Source: Lachnospiraceae bacterium (GTDB taxonomy: Bacteria; Bacillota; Clostridia; Lachnospirales; Lachnospiraceae). From it: DNA of 64,000 nucleotides. The notes beneath the pieces are model-generated. The model worked only from the letters and a program-made list of their open reading frames with translations. It was not told the DNA's origin and searched no databases. Position 1 is the stretch's first letter. Each line of letters opens with the position of its first letter. Of the stretch, positions 1 to 8,830 are shown in pieces. The stretch spans positions 18,320 to 82,319 of the forward strand of contig JAFZRY010000026.1 in assembly GCA_017619615.1 (NCBI GenBank). Direction: 5' to 3'. The translations under genes and the position numbers were made by a program.

Positions 1-897
1 AGCACGCGGGCGGCGTCGGCAGAGGAACTGAAGGAGCAGGCGAGCGGCGCGCTGCACGAAATGATCACGTACGGCGTCACCACCTGCGAAGCGAAGAGCG
101 GCTACGGCCTGGACCGCGAGACCGAACTCAAGCAGCTGCGTGTGATCCGCGAACTGAACCGCGAGTGGCCGATCGAGCTGGTGCCCACGTATCTGGGCGC
201 CCACGCGGTGCCTGAGGAGTTCAAGGAGGACCGGAACGCATACATCCGGCTGCTGACGGAAGTGTGGCTCCCGGAGATCGCGCGCGAAGGCCTCGCGGAG
301 TTCTGCGACGTGTTCTGCGAAAAAGGCGTGTTCACGGCGGAGGAATCGCGCCGCATCCTGGAGGCGGGGCTGGCGAACGGCCTGCTGCCCAAGATCCACG
401 CGGACGAGATCGAGGCGATCGGCGGCACGGAACTGACGGCGGATTTAAAGGCCGTCTCCGCGGAGCACCTGATCGTCTGTCAGGACAGCGGCATCGAAGC
501 GATGGCGAAGGGCGGCACGGTTGCGTGCCTGCTGCCGATGACCAGTTTTTACCTGGGCGCGACCTATGCCCCGGCGCGGAAAATGATCGACGCCGGCGTC
601 CCCGTCGCGGTGGCCTCGGACTTCAACCCCGGCTCCTGCCCGGGCCTGAACCTCCAGCTCGCCATGACCGTCGCCTGCCTCAAATACCGCCTGACCCCGG
701 AAGAAATACTGACCGCCGTCACCCTGAACGCCGCCGCCGCCATCCGCCGCGCGGACCGGCTCGGTTCGATCGAACCCGGCAAGCAGGCGGACCTGGTCAT
801 CTGGAAGACGGACGATCTGGATTACATCCCCTACCGGCTGGGAAGCAACCTGGCCAAGGTCGTGATCAAAAAGGGCGAGATCATCCGCGTTAATTAA
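1..897 (+). CDS. hutI: Imidazolonepropionase, 3' part (5' end outside window)
   Basis: The third histidine-degradation enzyme: it hydrolyses 4-imidazolone-5-propanoate to N-formimino-L-glutamate in the cytoplasm. The reading frame is open from base 1, so the start and the first metal-binding His pair lie upstream. Visible amidohydrolase landmarks are VTTCEAKSGYGL, LVPTYLGAHAVP, the metal-site KIHADE and the catalytic-Asp region ASDFNPGSCPG. The C-terminal GKQADLVIWK block is typical of HutI and dihydroorotase-like amidohydrolases. hutH follows 78 bases downstream, which supports the identity. An internal ATG at 61 would remove conserved sequence and is not a plausible start. Confidence 0.95.
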   Translation, partial: STRAASAEELKEQASGALHEMITYGVTTCEAKSGYGLDRETELKQLRVIRELNREWPIELVPTYLGAHAVPEEFKEDRNAYIRLLTEVWLPEIAREGLAEFCDVFCEKGVFTAEESRRILEAGLANGLLPKIHADEIEAIGGTELTADLKAVSAEHLIVCQDSGIEAMAKGGTVACLLPMTSFYLGATYAPARKMIDAGVPVAVASDFNPGSCPGLNLQLAMTVACLKYRLTPEEILTAVTLNAAAAIRRADRLGSIEPGKQADLVIWKTDDLDYIPYRLGSNLAKVVIKKGEIIRVN

Positions 898-907
898 TGA
901 TAAAGGA

Positions 908-935
908 CCGTTGCGACAACGGGACAACGGCCCCT
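908..935. repeat. Short palindrome between hutI and hutH (repeat family B-like)
   Basis: Perfect stem CCGTTG (908-913) / CAACGG (917-922) followed by ACAACGGCCCCTGCG. Nearly the same string, ACAACGGCCCCTACG, follows the hairpin at 18758. There is no T-run, so it is better called a repeat or mRNA hairpin than a terminator. Confidence 0.5.
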
Positions 936-975
936 GCGATAAAACCGCATCACCTGATACAGGAAGGAAACCAAT

Positions 976-2526
976 ATGGAAGCAGAGCATATCAAGGAAG
1001 TCATCGTCGACGGGCAGAGCCTGGATCTGGAAAAGTTTGTGGCGGTGGCGCGCCACGGGGCGCGGGTGAGCCTGAGCCCGGAGGCGCTGGAACGGATGAA
1101 AAAGTCGCGCGCACTGACGGAAAAGATCGCGAACGAGGGCCGGGTGGCGTACGGCATCACCACCGGCTTCGGCGATTTTCAGAAGGTAGCAGTGCCGGAG
1201 GAGATGTCCAACCAGCTTTCCACCAACCTGATCCTGAGCCACTGCACCGCGGCAGGCGAGCCGTATCCGGATGAAGTCACGCGCGGCATCATGCTGCTCC
1301 GGGCGAACGCCCTCTGCGGCGGCGTGTCCGGCGTGCGCCCCGTCCTGGTGGAACGGCTGCTCGACATGCTGAATCAAAACGTGCTGCCCGTGATCCCGCA
1401 GAAGGGTTCGCTGGGCTCCTCCGGGGATCTGGCGCCGCTCGCGCACATGACCCTCCCCCTGCTGGGCAAAGGCGAAGCGAAATATAACGGCGAAGTCCTC
1501 CCCGGCGCTGAAGCCATGAAACGGGCCGGCATCCCGACTTTGGACACGCTGGTCAGCAAGGAAGGCCTGGGGATGACCAACGGCACCTGCGCCATGACCA
1601 GTGTCGGCGCGCTGGCGCTGTACGATACGAAGCGGGCCGCGGAGCTCGCGGACGTCATCGCCTCGATGGATTTCGAGGCCCTGACCGGCCTCCGCAACGC
1701 CTTCGATCCCCGCATCCACGCCGTCCGCGGCCAGAAGGGCCAGATGGAGGTGGCCGCCAACATGCGCCGCCTGCTGGCCGGCTCGGAGATCCTGGATAAC
1801 TGCCAGCACGACCGCGTGCAGGACGCCTACGCCCTCCGCTGCATCCCGCAGGTCCACGGCGCGGTGCGCGACGCCCTCGAATACGTGGAGACCATCGTCG
1901 CGCGCGAACTGAACGCCGTGACGGACAACCCGCTGATCTTCCCGGAGGACGAAGCGGTCATTTCGGGCGGCAACTTCCACGGCGAGCCCATGGCCATCCC
2001 CTTCGACGTGCTGGGCATCGCAGCCGCGGAACTGGCCAGCATCTCCGAACGCCGCACGGAGCGCATGGTGAACGCGGCGCTCTCCAACGGCCTCACACCG
2101 TTCCTGACCACGGAAGCGGGCGTCAACTCCGGCTTCATGATCGTGCAGTACGCGGCGGCCTCCATGGTCTCCGAAAACAAGGTCCTGGCCCACCCGGCCA
2201 GCGTGGACTCCATCCCCTCCTCCGCCAATCAGGAAGACTTTGTCTCCATGGGCACCACGGCGGCCCGTAAGGCGGCGCAGATCGTGGAAAACCTGCACTG
2301 CGTGCTGGCGGACGAACTTCTGACCGCCTGCCAGGCCATCGACATCCGCCGGCGCCTGAACACCCACGGGCAGGGCATCACGCCGCTGCACCAGGCCATC
2401 TACGACAAGGTGCGGCAGACCATCCCGTTTTATGAACGCGACCGCGAGATCTGGCCCGACATCCGCGAAGCGGAGCGCCTGGTGAAGAGCGGCGAGATCC
2501 TGACGATTGCGGAAGCGATGCTGTAA
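976..2526 (+). CDS. hutH: Histidine ammonia-lyase
   Basis: Cytoplasmic enzyme that removes ammonia from L-histidine to give trans-urocanate, the first step of the Hut pathway. The 516-residue length is usual for the family. The MIO prosthetic-group site is GSLGSSGDLAPLAHM, with the cyclising triad at Ser148-Ser149-Gly150 instead of the textbook Ala-Ser-Gly; Ser at the first position is tolerated in this superfamily. The active-site loop GRVAYGITTGFGDF and the block FHGEPMAIPFD are also present. The start is the ATG preceded by AGGAAGG. It follows hutI and is probably co-transcribed; hutU and the formiminoglutamate-handling gene are not in this window. Confidence 0.96.
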   Translation: MEAEHIKEVIVDGQSLDLEKFVAVARHGARVSLSPEALERMKKSRALTEKIANEGRVAYGITTGFGDFQKVAVPEEMSNQLSTNLILSHCTAAGEPYPDEVTRGIMLLRANALCGGVSGVRPVLVERLLDMLNQNVLPVIPQKGSLGSSGDLAPLAHMTLPLLGKGEAKYNGEVLPGAEAMKRAGIPTLDTLVSKEGLGMTNGTCAMTSVGALALYDTKRAAELADVIASMDFEALTGLRNAFDPRIHAVRGQKGQMEVAANMRRLLAGSEILDNCQHDRVQDAYALRCIPQVHGAVRDALEYVETIVARELNAVTDNPLIFPEDEAVISGGNFHGEPMAIPFDVLGIAAAELASISERRTERMVNAALSNGLTPFLTTEAGVNSGFMIVQYAAASMVSENKVLAHPASVDSIPSSANQEDFVSMGTTAARKAAQIVENLHCVLADELLTACQAIDIRRRLNTHGQGITPLHQAIYDKVRQTIPFYERDREIWPDIREAERLVKSGEILTIAEAML

Positions 2527-2570
2527 GCGGCCGGCGGGACAGAGAATAACGCTTCGGAGCAGAGAAACTG

Positions 2571-3149
2571 ATGGATTTTATCAAAGAAAACTTCGTATAT
2601 GAAAAACAGGAATCGCTGGAGTCCGTGCTCCAGATCAGGAAGATCCCCGGCATGACTGACCGCAGGGCGATCATTGTCCGCTGCATCCTGGGCCTGATCA
2701 TCGCCTATTCGGTGTACGCGGTCTATCAGATCGTCGACTGGCTGAAGAAATACGGGGATGTGGCGACAGGCGGCGAACGGGCCAAAATGATATTCTTTCT
2801 GGTCCTGTGGATCGGGATGGACCTGCTGTACCTGTACTGGATCCTGTTTATGGAAAAAAGAAATGTCCGCAAATGGTGCGAGCGGGAATGGCCCCAGACG
2901 GCACTCCCCCGGACGTTCACGCTGAAAGACGGCGTCTTCAGCCGGACCACGGAGGAAGACGTCCACGTGAGAAAACTGAGGCCGGAGGGAACGGTCTACT
3001 TTACCTCGGGCTTTGTCTACTATGCCGAAAAGGAAGGAAAACGGACGGTCGTCCGCTGGATGATGCCGCGCCGGGCATTCGATACACCGGCCATCGAGCA
3101 GAACTTCCGCGAACATTGCAGCCGGTACTGCGCGGTCAAAGACGTGTGA
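2571..3149 (+). CDS. Small two-helix membrane protein, YcxB-like
   Basis: I do not recognise a specific function. The 192-residue product has a polar N terminus, a hydrophobic segment near residues 36-53 (RCILGLIIAYSVYAVYQIV), a second near 75-95 (FFLVLWIGMDLLYLYWILFM) and a cytoplasmic-type C-terminal domain with alternating strands. This layout resembles YcxB-like membrane proteins, but the match is by architecture only. It lies 44 bases after hutH and 24 before the gamma-glutamyltransferase, so it is likely part of the same transcript. No catalytic motif is visible. Confidence 0.7.
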   Translation: MDFIKENFVYEKQESLESVLQIRKIPGMTDRRAIIVRCILGLIIAYSVYAVYQIVDWLKKYGDVATGGERAKMIFFLVLWIGMDLLYLYWILFMEKRNVRKWCEREWPQTALPRTFTLKDGVFSRTTEEDVHVRKLRPEGTVYFTSGFVYYAEKEGKRTVVRWMMPRRAFDTPAIEQNFREHCSRYCAVKDV

Positions 3150-3173
3150 CCGCGGCGAAGAACGGGGGTTAAA

Positions 3174-4982
3174 GTGAAACACAAGACAGTATCCATATTG
3201 TTGGCTCTGTGCCTGCTGCTTTCCGCCTGCGGCGGGCAGCCGAAGACGACGGAACCCGCGACGCTGCCGGGCAGCGAGACGGCGGAAGCGCAGCCGACGA
3301 CTACCGCAGATCATCCGTCGGGCGGCACCGGCCCCGCGGTCACTACCACGGCCTATGCCGGGGAGAATGTACAGACCGGCGGCCGCGATGCGGTAGGCCT
3401 GAATGCCGTGGTCTCCACGGGACGCGAGGACGCGACGCAGATCGGGATCGATATCCTGAAGGCCGGCGGCAACGCGATCGACGCGGCCGTCGCCATCGGC
3501 TTCGCGCTGGGCGTGTCCGAGCAGCAGTCGTCCGGCGTGGGAGGCGGCGGATTCATGACCGTGCGCTTCGGGAAGACCGGCGAAGTGGTCTTCATCGATT
3601 TTCGTGACATGGCCGGCGCCGGCGCGACCCCCGACCGCTGGGAGATGGACGAAAACGGCAAGGTGAAGGACGACGCCAACAAGATCGGCGCGCTCTCCAT
3701 CGCCGTCCCGGGCGAGGTGAAAGGCCTGCTTTACGCGCTGGACACCTACGGCAGCATGGACCGGCAGACGGTCATGCAGCCCGCCATCGACCTGGCGAAA
3801 AACGGGTTTACGGTGTCCCACATCACCAGCCGGGACATCAAGGACGCGTACCGGAACCTGATCAAATTCCCGGCCACGGCCGCCATCTATCTGGATGAGG
3901 ACGAGCTGGCCTGGGAGGCCGGCAGCGTCCTGAAGAACCCGGATCTGGCGCACACACTGGAACTGATCGCGGAGCAGGGCGAGGCGGTCTTTTACCGCGG
4001 CGAGATCGCGGAAAAGATCGTGGCGGCGGTGCAGGCCGAAGGCGGCTATCTGACGATGGCGGACTTCGCGGCCTACGATATCAACGTCATGAAACCCGTC
4101 CACGGCACCTACCGCGGCTATGACATTTATTCCTCCAACCTGCCCTCCTCGGGCGGCACCATCATTATCGAAATGCTCAACATCCTGGAGAATTTCGACG
4201 TCGGCGCCATGGACCCGGAGAGCGCGGAATATTTCCACCTGCTGTCCGAAGTCTTCAAACTGGGCTTCGCGGACCGCGCCGCCTACATGGGCGACCCGAA
4301 ATTCGTGGACGTGCCGGTGGACGGACTGATCGACAAGGATTACGCGCTGAAACAGGCCTCCCGCATCGACATGCGCAAGTCCGGCAGCTACGAGCCCGGC
4401 GAGCCCGTGCCGCCGCTCCAGACGGAAGAATCCGCCTCCACCACCTCCTTCTCCATCATGGACAAGGAAGGCAACATGGTGACAGTCACTAAAACCGTGG
4501 ATGCGACTTTTGCTTCCGCGCTGGTGGCCGAGGGCACCGGGATCCTGCTCAACGACACGCTCGTGGATTTCTCCACGGACCCGGACAGCCCGAACATCGT
4601 GGCGCCGTTCAAGCGGCCGCTGAGCTCCATGAGCCCGACCCTGATCCTGAAGGACGACACCCCGTTCATGACGCTGGGCTGCCCCGGCACCACCCGCATC
4701 ATCACCGGCGTGCTCCAGGTGATCAGCAAGGTCATCGACCACAAAATGGACCTGCAGGATGCCATCGACGCGGTCCGCATGCATGACGATTTCGGCACGC
4801 TGATCCTGGAACGCCGCGTCCCGGACGAAGTCATCGAGACCCTCAAATCCATGGGCCATGACGTGAACACCGGCGAAGTCTGGTTCACCTTCCCCTGCAT
4901 CCAGGGCGCCATCCGCCTGAGCGACGGCAGCTTCAAAGGCGCGGCGGACCCGCGGCGCGACGGCAAGGCCCTGGGTTATTAA
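3174..4982 (+). CDS. ggt: Gamma-glutamyltransferase, lipoprotein form
   Basis: Cleaves gamma-glutamyl bonds such as in glutathione, or transfers the glutamyl group; exported and expected to self-cleave into two subunits. It begins with GTG and a lipoprotein signal ending LLLSACGG, then a Thr/Pro-rich linker to about residue 60. The N-terminal GGT block (GREDATQIGIDILKAGGNAIDAAVA, SSGVGGGGFM) is clear. The maturation site is STTSFSIMDKEGN: the nucleophile Thr is kept, but the usual His after the TT pair is Ser. The C-terminal part has RPLSSMSPT and LGCPGTTRI. The 602-residue length is normal. Its position beside hut and diaminopropionate genes suggests scavenging of extracellular peptides or glutamyl compounds. 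Confidence 0.93.
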   Translation: MKHKTVSILLALCLLLSACGGQPKTTEPATLPGSETAEAQPTTTADHPSGGTGPAVTTTAYAGENVQTGGRDAVGLNAVVSTGREDATQIGIDILKAGGNAIDAAVAIGFALGVSEQQSSGVGGGGFMTVRFGKTGEVVFIDFRDMAGAGATPDRWEMDENGKVKDDANKIGALSIAVPGEVKGLLYALDTYGSMDRQTVMQPAIDLAKNGFTVSHITSRDIKDAYRNLIKFPATAAIYLDEDELAWEAGSVLKNPDLAHTLELIAEQGEAVFYRGEIAEKIVAAVQAEGGYLTMADFAAYDINVMKPVHGTYRGYDIYSSNLPSSGGTIIIEMLNILENFDVGAMDPESAEYFHLLSEVFKLGFADRAAYMGDPKFVDVPVDGLIDKDYALKQASRIDMRKSGSYEPGEPVPPLQTEESASTTSFSIMDKEGNMVTVTKTVDATFASALVAEGTGILLNDTLVDFSTDPDSPNIVAPFKRPLSSMSPTLILKDDTPFMTLGCPGTTRIITGVLQVISKVIDHKMDLQDAIDAVRMHDDFGTLILERRVPDEVIETLKSMGHDVNTGEVWFTFPCIQGAIRLSDGSFKGAADPRRDGKALGY

Positions 4983-4996
4983 TTAAGGATACAAAC

Positions 4997-6169
4997 ATGA
5001 GAATGACAGAGACCGACAAGATCCGGCTTCTGCTGCAGAAGTCCGTCCCGACAGCCCTTTCCTCCTCCTGGGGGGAGGCGGCCGCCGGGGCGGCTCTGGC
5101 TTTTCACCGGGCGCTTCCCGCTTACGCGGAGACCGCGCTGGTCCCGCTGTCCGCCCTCGCCCGCTCCCTGGACCTGGGCGGTATTTACGTCAAAGACGAA
5201 TCCACACGCTTCGGCCTGAACGCTTTTAAAGGCCTCGGCGGCTCCTTCGCGATTCACACCATCCTGGAAAAAACAGGACCGAAAGGGGGCTGCCCCCAAA
5301 CAGCCATTTCCCCTGCGCTGCCGGAATTTGTAACGGCGACGGACGGGAATCACGGGAAGGGCGTGGCCTGGGCGGCGGCGCTGTTCGGGTCGAAGGCCCA
5401 CGTGTATATGCCGCGGGGCTCGGCCGAGGCGAGGCGGCAGGCGATCCTGGACGCCGGGGCGGCGGAAGCGGTGATCACGGATCTGAATTACGACGGTGCC
5501 GTGGCCTTGGCGGACCGGCAGGCGAAGGAGCACGGCTGGATCCTGGTCCAGGATACCTCCTGGGACGGCTATGAGGAGATCCCGGCGCGGATCGTTCAGG
5601 GCTATCTGACTCTGGCGGCGGAAGCGGCGGCGGTGCTGGACGCGCAGGGGACGCCTCCGACGCACGTGTTCCTGCAGGCCGGCGTCGGGGCTATGGCCGG
5701 CGGCGTGGCAGCGTATCTGCGGCAGCATTACGGGCCGTCGCTGAAGGTCGTGACCGTGGAGCCGGAGGAAGCGGCGTGCCTGTTCACTTCGTGGCAGGCG
5801 GGGGACGGCCTTCCGCATACCGTCGGCGGCCATCCGCAGACCATCATGGCCGGCCTCAACTGCGGCACGCCCTGCGGCGTGACCTGGCCCGTGCTGCGGG
5901 ACCAGTGCTTCGGCATGGCCGCGGTATCGGACGACCTGACCCGCGCGGGCATGCGCCGCTACGCGCACCCGCTGGGAGACGACCGGCCCGTCGTTTCCGG
6001 CGAATCCGGCGCTGTGACGCTCGGCTTCCTGATGGCCGCCGCCTCCGACCCCGTCCTGCGCCGCGCCCTGGGCCTTGACGCTTCTTCCCGCATTCTCCTG
6101 ATCAGCACGGAAGGCGATACGGACCCGGAAATGTACCGCCGCATCGTGGACGGACCCTCCGCCCCGTGA
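4997..6169 (+). CDS. dpaL: Diaminopropionate ammonia-lyase (PLP)
   Basis: PLP enzyme of fold type II that converts 2,3-diaminopropionate to pyruvate and two ammonia; YgeX/DpaL family. Length is 390 residues, typical. The PLP lysine is Lys78 in GLNAFKGLGGS, and VTATDGNHGKGVAW binds the cofactor phosphate region. FLQAGVGAMAGGVAAY and ISTEGDTDP are also characteristic of the family. The start ATG lies only 14 bases after ggt, so translation is probably coupled. Together with hutH it makes this block an ammonia- and pyruvate-yielding amino-acid catabolism operon. Confidence 0.93.
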   Translation: MRMTETDKIRLLLQKSVPTALSSSWGEAAAGAALAFHRALPAYAETALVPLSALARSLDLGGIYVKDESTRFGLNAFKGLGGSFAIHTILEKTGPKGGCPQTAISPALPEFVTATDGNHGKGVAWAAALFGSKAHVYMPRGSAEARRQAILDAGAAEAVITDLNYDGAVALADRQAKEHGWILVQDTSWDGYEEIPARIVQGYLTLAAEAAAVLDAQGTPPTHVFLQAGVGAMAGGVAAYLRQHYGPSLKVVTVEPEEAACLFTSWQAGDGLPHTVGGHPQTIMAGLNCGTPCGVTWPVLRDQCFGMAAVSDDLTRAGMRRYAHPLGDDRPVVSGESGAVTLGFLMAAASDPVLRRALGLDASSRILLISTEGDTDPEMYRRIVDGPSAP

Positions 6170-6177
6170 TTTCGCCC

Positions 6178-6206
6178 TTGCACTTACGGGAAGAATATGG
6201 TATACA
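6178..6206 (+). promoter_or_regulatory. Sigma-A-type promoter for the PTTEA lipoprotein
   Basis: TTGCAC (6178-6183), 17-base spacer, TATACA (6201-6206), 64 bases before the ATG at 6270. Box match and spacing are good; no experimental support. Confidence 0.65.
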
Positions 6207-6269
6207 GAAAGTTGTATCCGTGAAAATGTGACGATTTTTATCGTTCCGAAACTGATAAGGAGGAATCAA

Positions 6270-8141
6270 ATGAAAAAGATCCTGGCAATCGTTCTGGCCC
6301 TGGCCATGGTGCTGACCATCACCGCGGCCTGCGGCAAGAAGGAAGAACCTACGGAAGCCCCTACCACGGCGGCTCCTACGACCGAAGCCCCTACCACGGC
6401 GGCTCCTACTACCCCGGCCCCTACCACGGAAGCCCCCACCACGGAAGCTCCCACCACGGAAGCCCCCACCACGGAAGCCCCCACCACGGAAGCTCCCACC
6501 ACGGAAGCCCCTACCACGGAAGCGCCGGCTCCCGTCGGGAGCGCGCAGGAAGTCGTAGACGCCGCGCTGGCCAACCTGGAAGCCGTGCTGCGCACGGTGG
6601 GCGATGAGTCCCAGGCCACGCAGGTGACTTTCACGGGCAGCGGCGCCGCCGGCGTCACCATTTCCATCTCCATGGGCGAGCAGTCGATGGACATCCCCGT
6701 GACTGCGTCCGGCTCTGCGTCCGGCGTTCTGGATACCGGCAAGGGCGCCCACATGTCCGCGAACTACACCGCCGACCTGGGCATGCTGGCCATGATGCTG
6801 GGCGGCGATTCCGACAGCACCGAACCCATCGAGGGCACGGTGGAAGCCTATGCGGACTTCGCTTCAAAGAAGCTCTACGAGAAAGAAGACGACGTATGGT
6901 ACTACTCCGAATCCGGCGACATCGAATTCCCGCTGGACGAGGACGAGCACCTGGCCGGCAAAATGAACCTGGATGAGATGTTCGAATCCTATGACTTCAC
7001 CACCGAAGGCGGCGAATACGTGATCGAAGGCATCCTGAAGATGGAAATGCCGGAAGGCACGGAATCCCTGCTGCCGGAAGACATCACGGCCATCACTTCG
7101 ACCCTGCCGCTGGAAGACGTAAGACTCGGCGCCCGCATTACCATCAACAAAGACCTGCAGTTCACCGGCATGAAAGTGGCGATGGGCGAATTCACCATGG
7201 ACCTCTCCGAACTGATGGAAGGCTTCGTGGTCAAGATGGAAGGTATTGAACTGAACATCGCCCTGGATTGGGGCACCGGCACCTACGAACTTCCGAAGGA
7301 AGTGGAAGAGAGCGCCATAGAGAAGCCCGAAGAGCCCGGCTATGAAGACGCTGATTATCCCTGGGCGACCTGCGTCTTCACCCTGAAGGACGAAGAACTG
7401 GCCGACACCGATGAGTTCTCCCTGAAGGCCGAGAGCGTCAAAGTGAACGAATTCGGCGAAGTCATCGTGAAGTTCGATGCGGAAAACAAACTCGACAAGT
7501 CCCTGACCTTCCGCTTTGACGACGTGGCCGTGAACGGCTTCATCACCAGCACCTACTGCTCTGAGGAAGTGGAAGCGAACAAGGCCGGCAACTTTGAGAT
7601 GACCATCTATCCCGGCTCGCTGTCCATGATCGGCGCGGAGACCGTCGACCAGATCACCTTCCTGCTGAAGGTCTACGATACCGACGATTACTTCTCCGAC
7701 GGCTACGTCAACGAGGCGTACACCCTGTACCCGACCGGCATGGATCCCGAAGCCTACGTGGCGCCTGAGCGCCGCACTGCGGAAACCGAAGTGGTCGTCC
7801 TGGACAATGACGACGTGACCGTCGTCGTCATGGAATGCAGTTTCGAGACCTACTTCGGCTACAACGTGGTCACCTACTACGAGAACAAGACGGACAAGGA
7901 TCTGTCCTTCGAGTTCGAAGACGTCAAGCTGAACGGCAAAGAACTCGAAGATGCCTACTGGTCCGTGGACGTTCCCGCCGGCGGCCGCTGCTTCGACAGC
8001 AAGTACTTCTTCGACAGCACGCTGGAAGAACTGGAGATCGACAAGGTGGAGTCCATCTCCGCCGTCCTGAACGTGGAAGAGGATGATTTCTTCTCGGATG
8101 AGATCCTCTTCACGGCCGACATGCTATTCGAGGTTAAATAA
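6270..8141 (+). CDS. PTTEA-repeat lipoprotein with large extracytoplasmic region
   Basis: Not a protein I can name. The start chosen is the ATG at 6270, because AAGGAGG lies 6 bases upstream and a lipoprotein signal MKKILAIVLALAMVLTITAACGKK begins there; an upstream in-frame ATG (6228) would spoil the signal. After the lipidated Cys comes a Thr/Pro/Glu/Ala spacer (about residues 30-90) of five-residue PTTEA units, which should hold the domain off the membrane. The remaining 530 residues are acidic and beta-rich. The first third (residues ~95-340) resembles LppX/LprG-like or DUF6612-like lipid-carrier lipoproteins in style only. The last part has two related stretches, each with DVxVNG or DVKLNG strands. 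Cell-surface location is well supported; function is unknown. Confidence 0.85.
   Translation: MKKILAIVLALAMVLTITAACGKKEEPTEAPTTAAPTTEAPTTAAPTTPAPTTEAPTTEAPTTEAPTTEAPTTEAPTTEAPTTEAPAPVGSAQEVVDAALANLEAVLRTVGDESQATQVTFTGSGAAGVTISISMGEQSMDIPVTASGSASGVLDTGKGAHMSANYTADLGMLAMMLGGDSDSTEPIEGTVEAYADFASKKLYEKEDDVWYYSESGDIEFPLDEDEHLAGKMNLDEMFESYDFTTEGGEYVIEGILKMEMPEGTESLLPEDITAITSTLPLEDVRLGARITINKDLQFTGMKVAMGEFTMDLSELMEGFVVKMEGIELNIALDWGTGTYELPKEVEESAIEKPEEPGYEDADYPWATCVFTLKDEELADTDEFSLKAESVKVNEFGEVIVKFDAENKLDKSLTFRFDDVAVNGFITSTYCSEEVEANKAGNFEMTIYPGSLSMIGAETVDQITFLLKVYDTDDYFSDGYVNEAYTLYPTGMDPEAYVAPERRTAETEVVVLDNDDVTVVVMECSFETYFGYNVVTYYENKTDKDLSFEFEDVKLNGKELEDAYWSVDVPAGGRCFDSKYFFDSTLEELEIDKVESISAVLNVEEDDFFSDEILFTADMLFEVK
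6351..6531 (+). repeat. 15-base in-frame tandem repeat (PTTEA units)
   Basis: About eleven to twelve copies of a 15-base unit close to CCCACCACGGAAGCT, encoding PTTEA with some PTTAA and PTTPA variants near the 5' end. Copies at the 3' end are almost identical at the DNA level, so copy number is likely to vary by slippage. Confidence 0.9.
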
Positions 8142-8195
8142 GAAGGAACGCTCCCGCCGCGCCGGAAAAGCCGCGGGAAGGACGTTTCTGCATCA

Positions 8196-8215
8196 GGGGC
8201 GGCTTCGGCCGCCCC
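8196..8215. repeat. GGGGCGGC/GCCGCCCC palindrome (repeat family B)
   Basis: Perfect 8-base stem GGGGCGGC-TTCG-GCCGCCCC between the lipoprotein and the next gene. It has no T-run, so termination would be weak at best. Similar elements occur at 8738, 18721 and 22230. Confidence 0.6.
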
Positions 8216-8235
8216 GACTTCAAAAAGGAACCGGT

Positions 8236-8751
8236 ATGCAAGGCAAATATCCTGTCATCACGCTCTGCGGAAGCACCCGTTTTAAAGAGGCCTTCGAGGC
8301 GGCGAACAAGCGCCTGACCCTGGAGGGCTTTATCGTGATCTCCGTGGGCCTGTACGGCCACAGCGGCGATCAGGAGGTGTGGGAGCAGATGGACGAAGGC
8401 ACGCTGACCCGCACGAAGGAAATGCTGGACGACATGCACAAGCGCAAGATCGACATGGCGGACGCCATCTTCGTGGTCAACGTGGGCGGCTACATCGGCG
8501 CCAGCACGGCGTCGGAGATCGCCTACGCGGTGCGGACCGGCAAGGAAGTCTTTTATCTGGAATCGCCGGCGGACCGCGTCTGCCCGTGCTGCGGGAAGTA
8601 CTATTTCCGCGAGCGGAACGCTTACGAGATCTGCCCGGTCTGCGGCTGGGAGGACGATCCCGTGCAGCGCCGGGAGGAGGACTTCACCGGCGGCGCGAAT
8701 GAGGAGTCTTTGCGGGAAGCCAGAAAGCACTGGAACGTCACCCCGCAGTAG
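8236..8751 (+). CDS. Nucleoside 2-deoxyribosyltransferase-like domain fused to CPCC zinc ribbon
   Basis: Two-part protein of 171 residues. Residues 1-110 (ITLCGSTRFKEAFEAANKRL, MADAIFVVNVGGYIGAST, SEIAYAVRTGKEVFYL) resemble nucleoside 2-deoxyribosyltransferase/DUF4406-like Rossmann-type domains that handle nucleotides. Residues 115-160 (RVCPCCGKYYFRERNAYEIC, then PVCGWEDDP) match the cysteine-rich CPCC domain, a small zinc ribbon. The ATG at 8236 follows AAAGGAACCGGT; the open frame extends upstream without homology. The last codons and the stop lie inside a 20-base direct repeat. The fusion suggests a nucleotide-processing enzyme with a binding accessory; substrate unknown. Confidence 0.85.
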   Translation: MQGKYPVITLCGSTRFKEAFEAANKRLTLEGFIVISVGLYGHSGDQEVWEQMDEGTLTRTKEMLDDMHKRKIDMADAIFVVNVGGYIGASTASEIAYAVRTGKEVFYLESPADRVCPCCGKYYFRERNAYEICPVCGWEDDPVQRREEDFTGGANEESLREARKHWNVTPQ

Positions 8752-8797
8752 GGGCGGTCACCGGATGCCCTGACGCATCACCCCGCAGCAGGGGCGG
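8738..8797 (+). repeat. 20-base direct repeat spanning a stop codon
   Basis: TCACCCCGCAGTAGGGGCGG (8738-8757) recurs with one mismatch at 8778-8797 (AGC for AGT), a period of 40 bases. The first copy supplies the final codons and the TAG of the CPCC fusion gene. Both contain CCCCGCAGyAGGGGCGG, which is palindromic and close to the GGGGCGG elements elsewhere. Confidence 0.75.
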
Positions 8798-8830
8798 CCG
8801 CCCGCCGCCCGGAACGGAGCCGAAAGTATT

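Noticed and set aside
445-2391. 648-codon minus-strand open frame over hutI/hutH
   Set aside because: Runs antisense to two well-recognised genes, His/Arg/Gly-rich translation typical of GC-rich shadow frames, no ribosome site.
2430-4859. 809-codon minus-strand open frame over the gamma-glutamyltransferase region
   Set aside because: Antisense shadow of ggt and the membrane gene; translation has no domain and a biased composition.
6351-6531. CRISPR-like array
   Set aside because: The repeats are contiguous, in frame and without spacers; they encode PTTEA.
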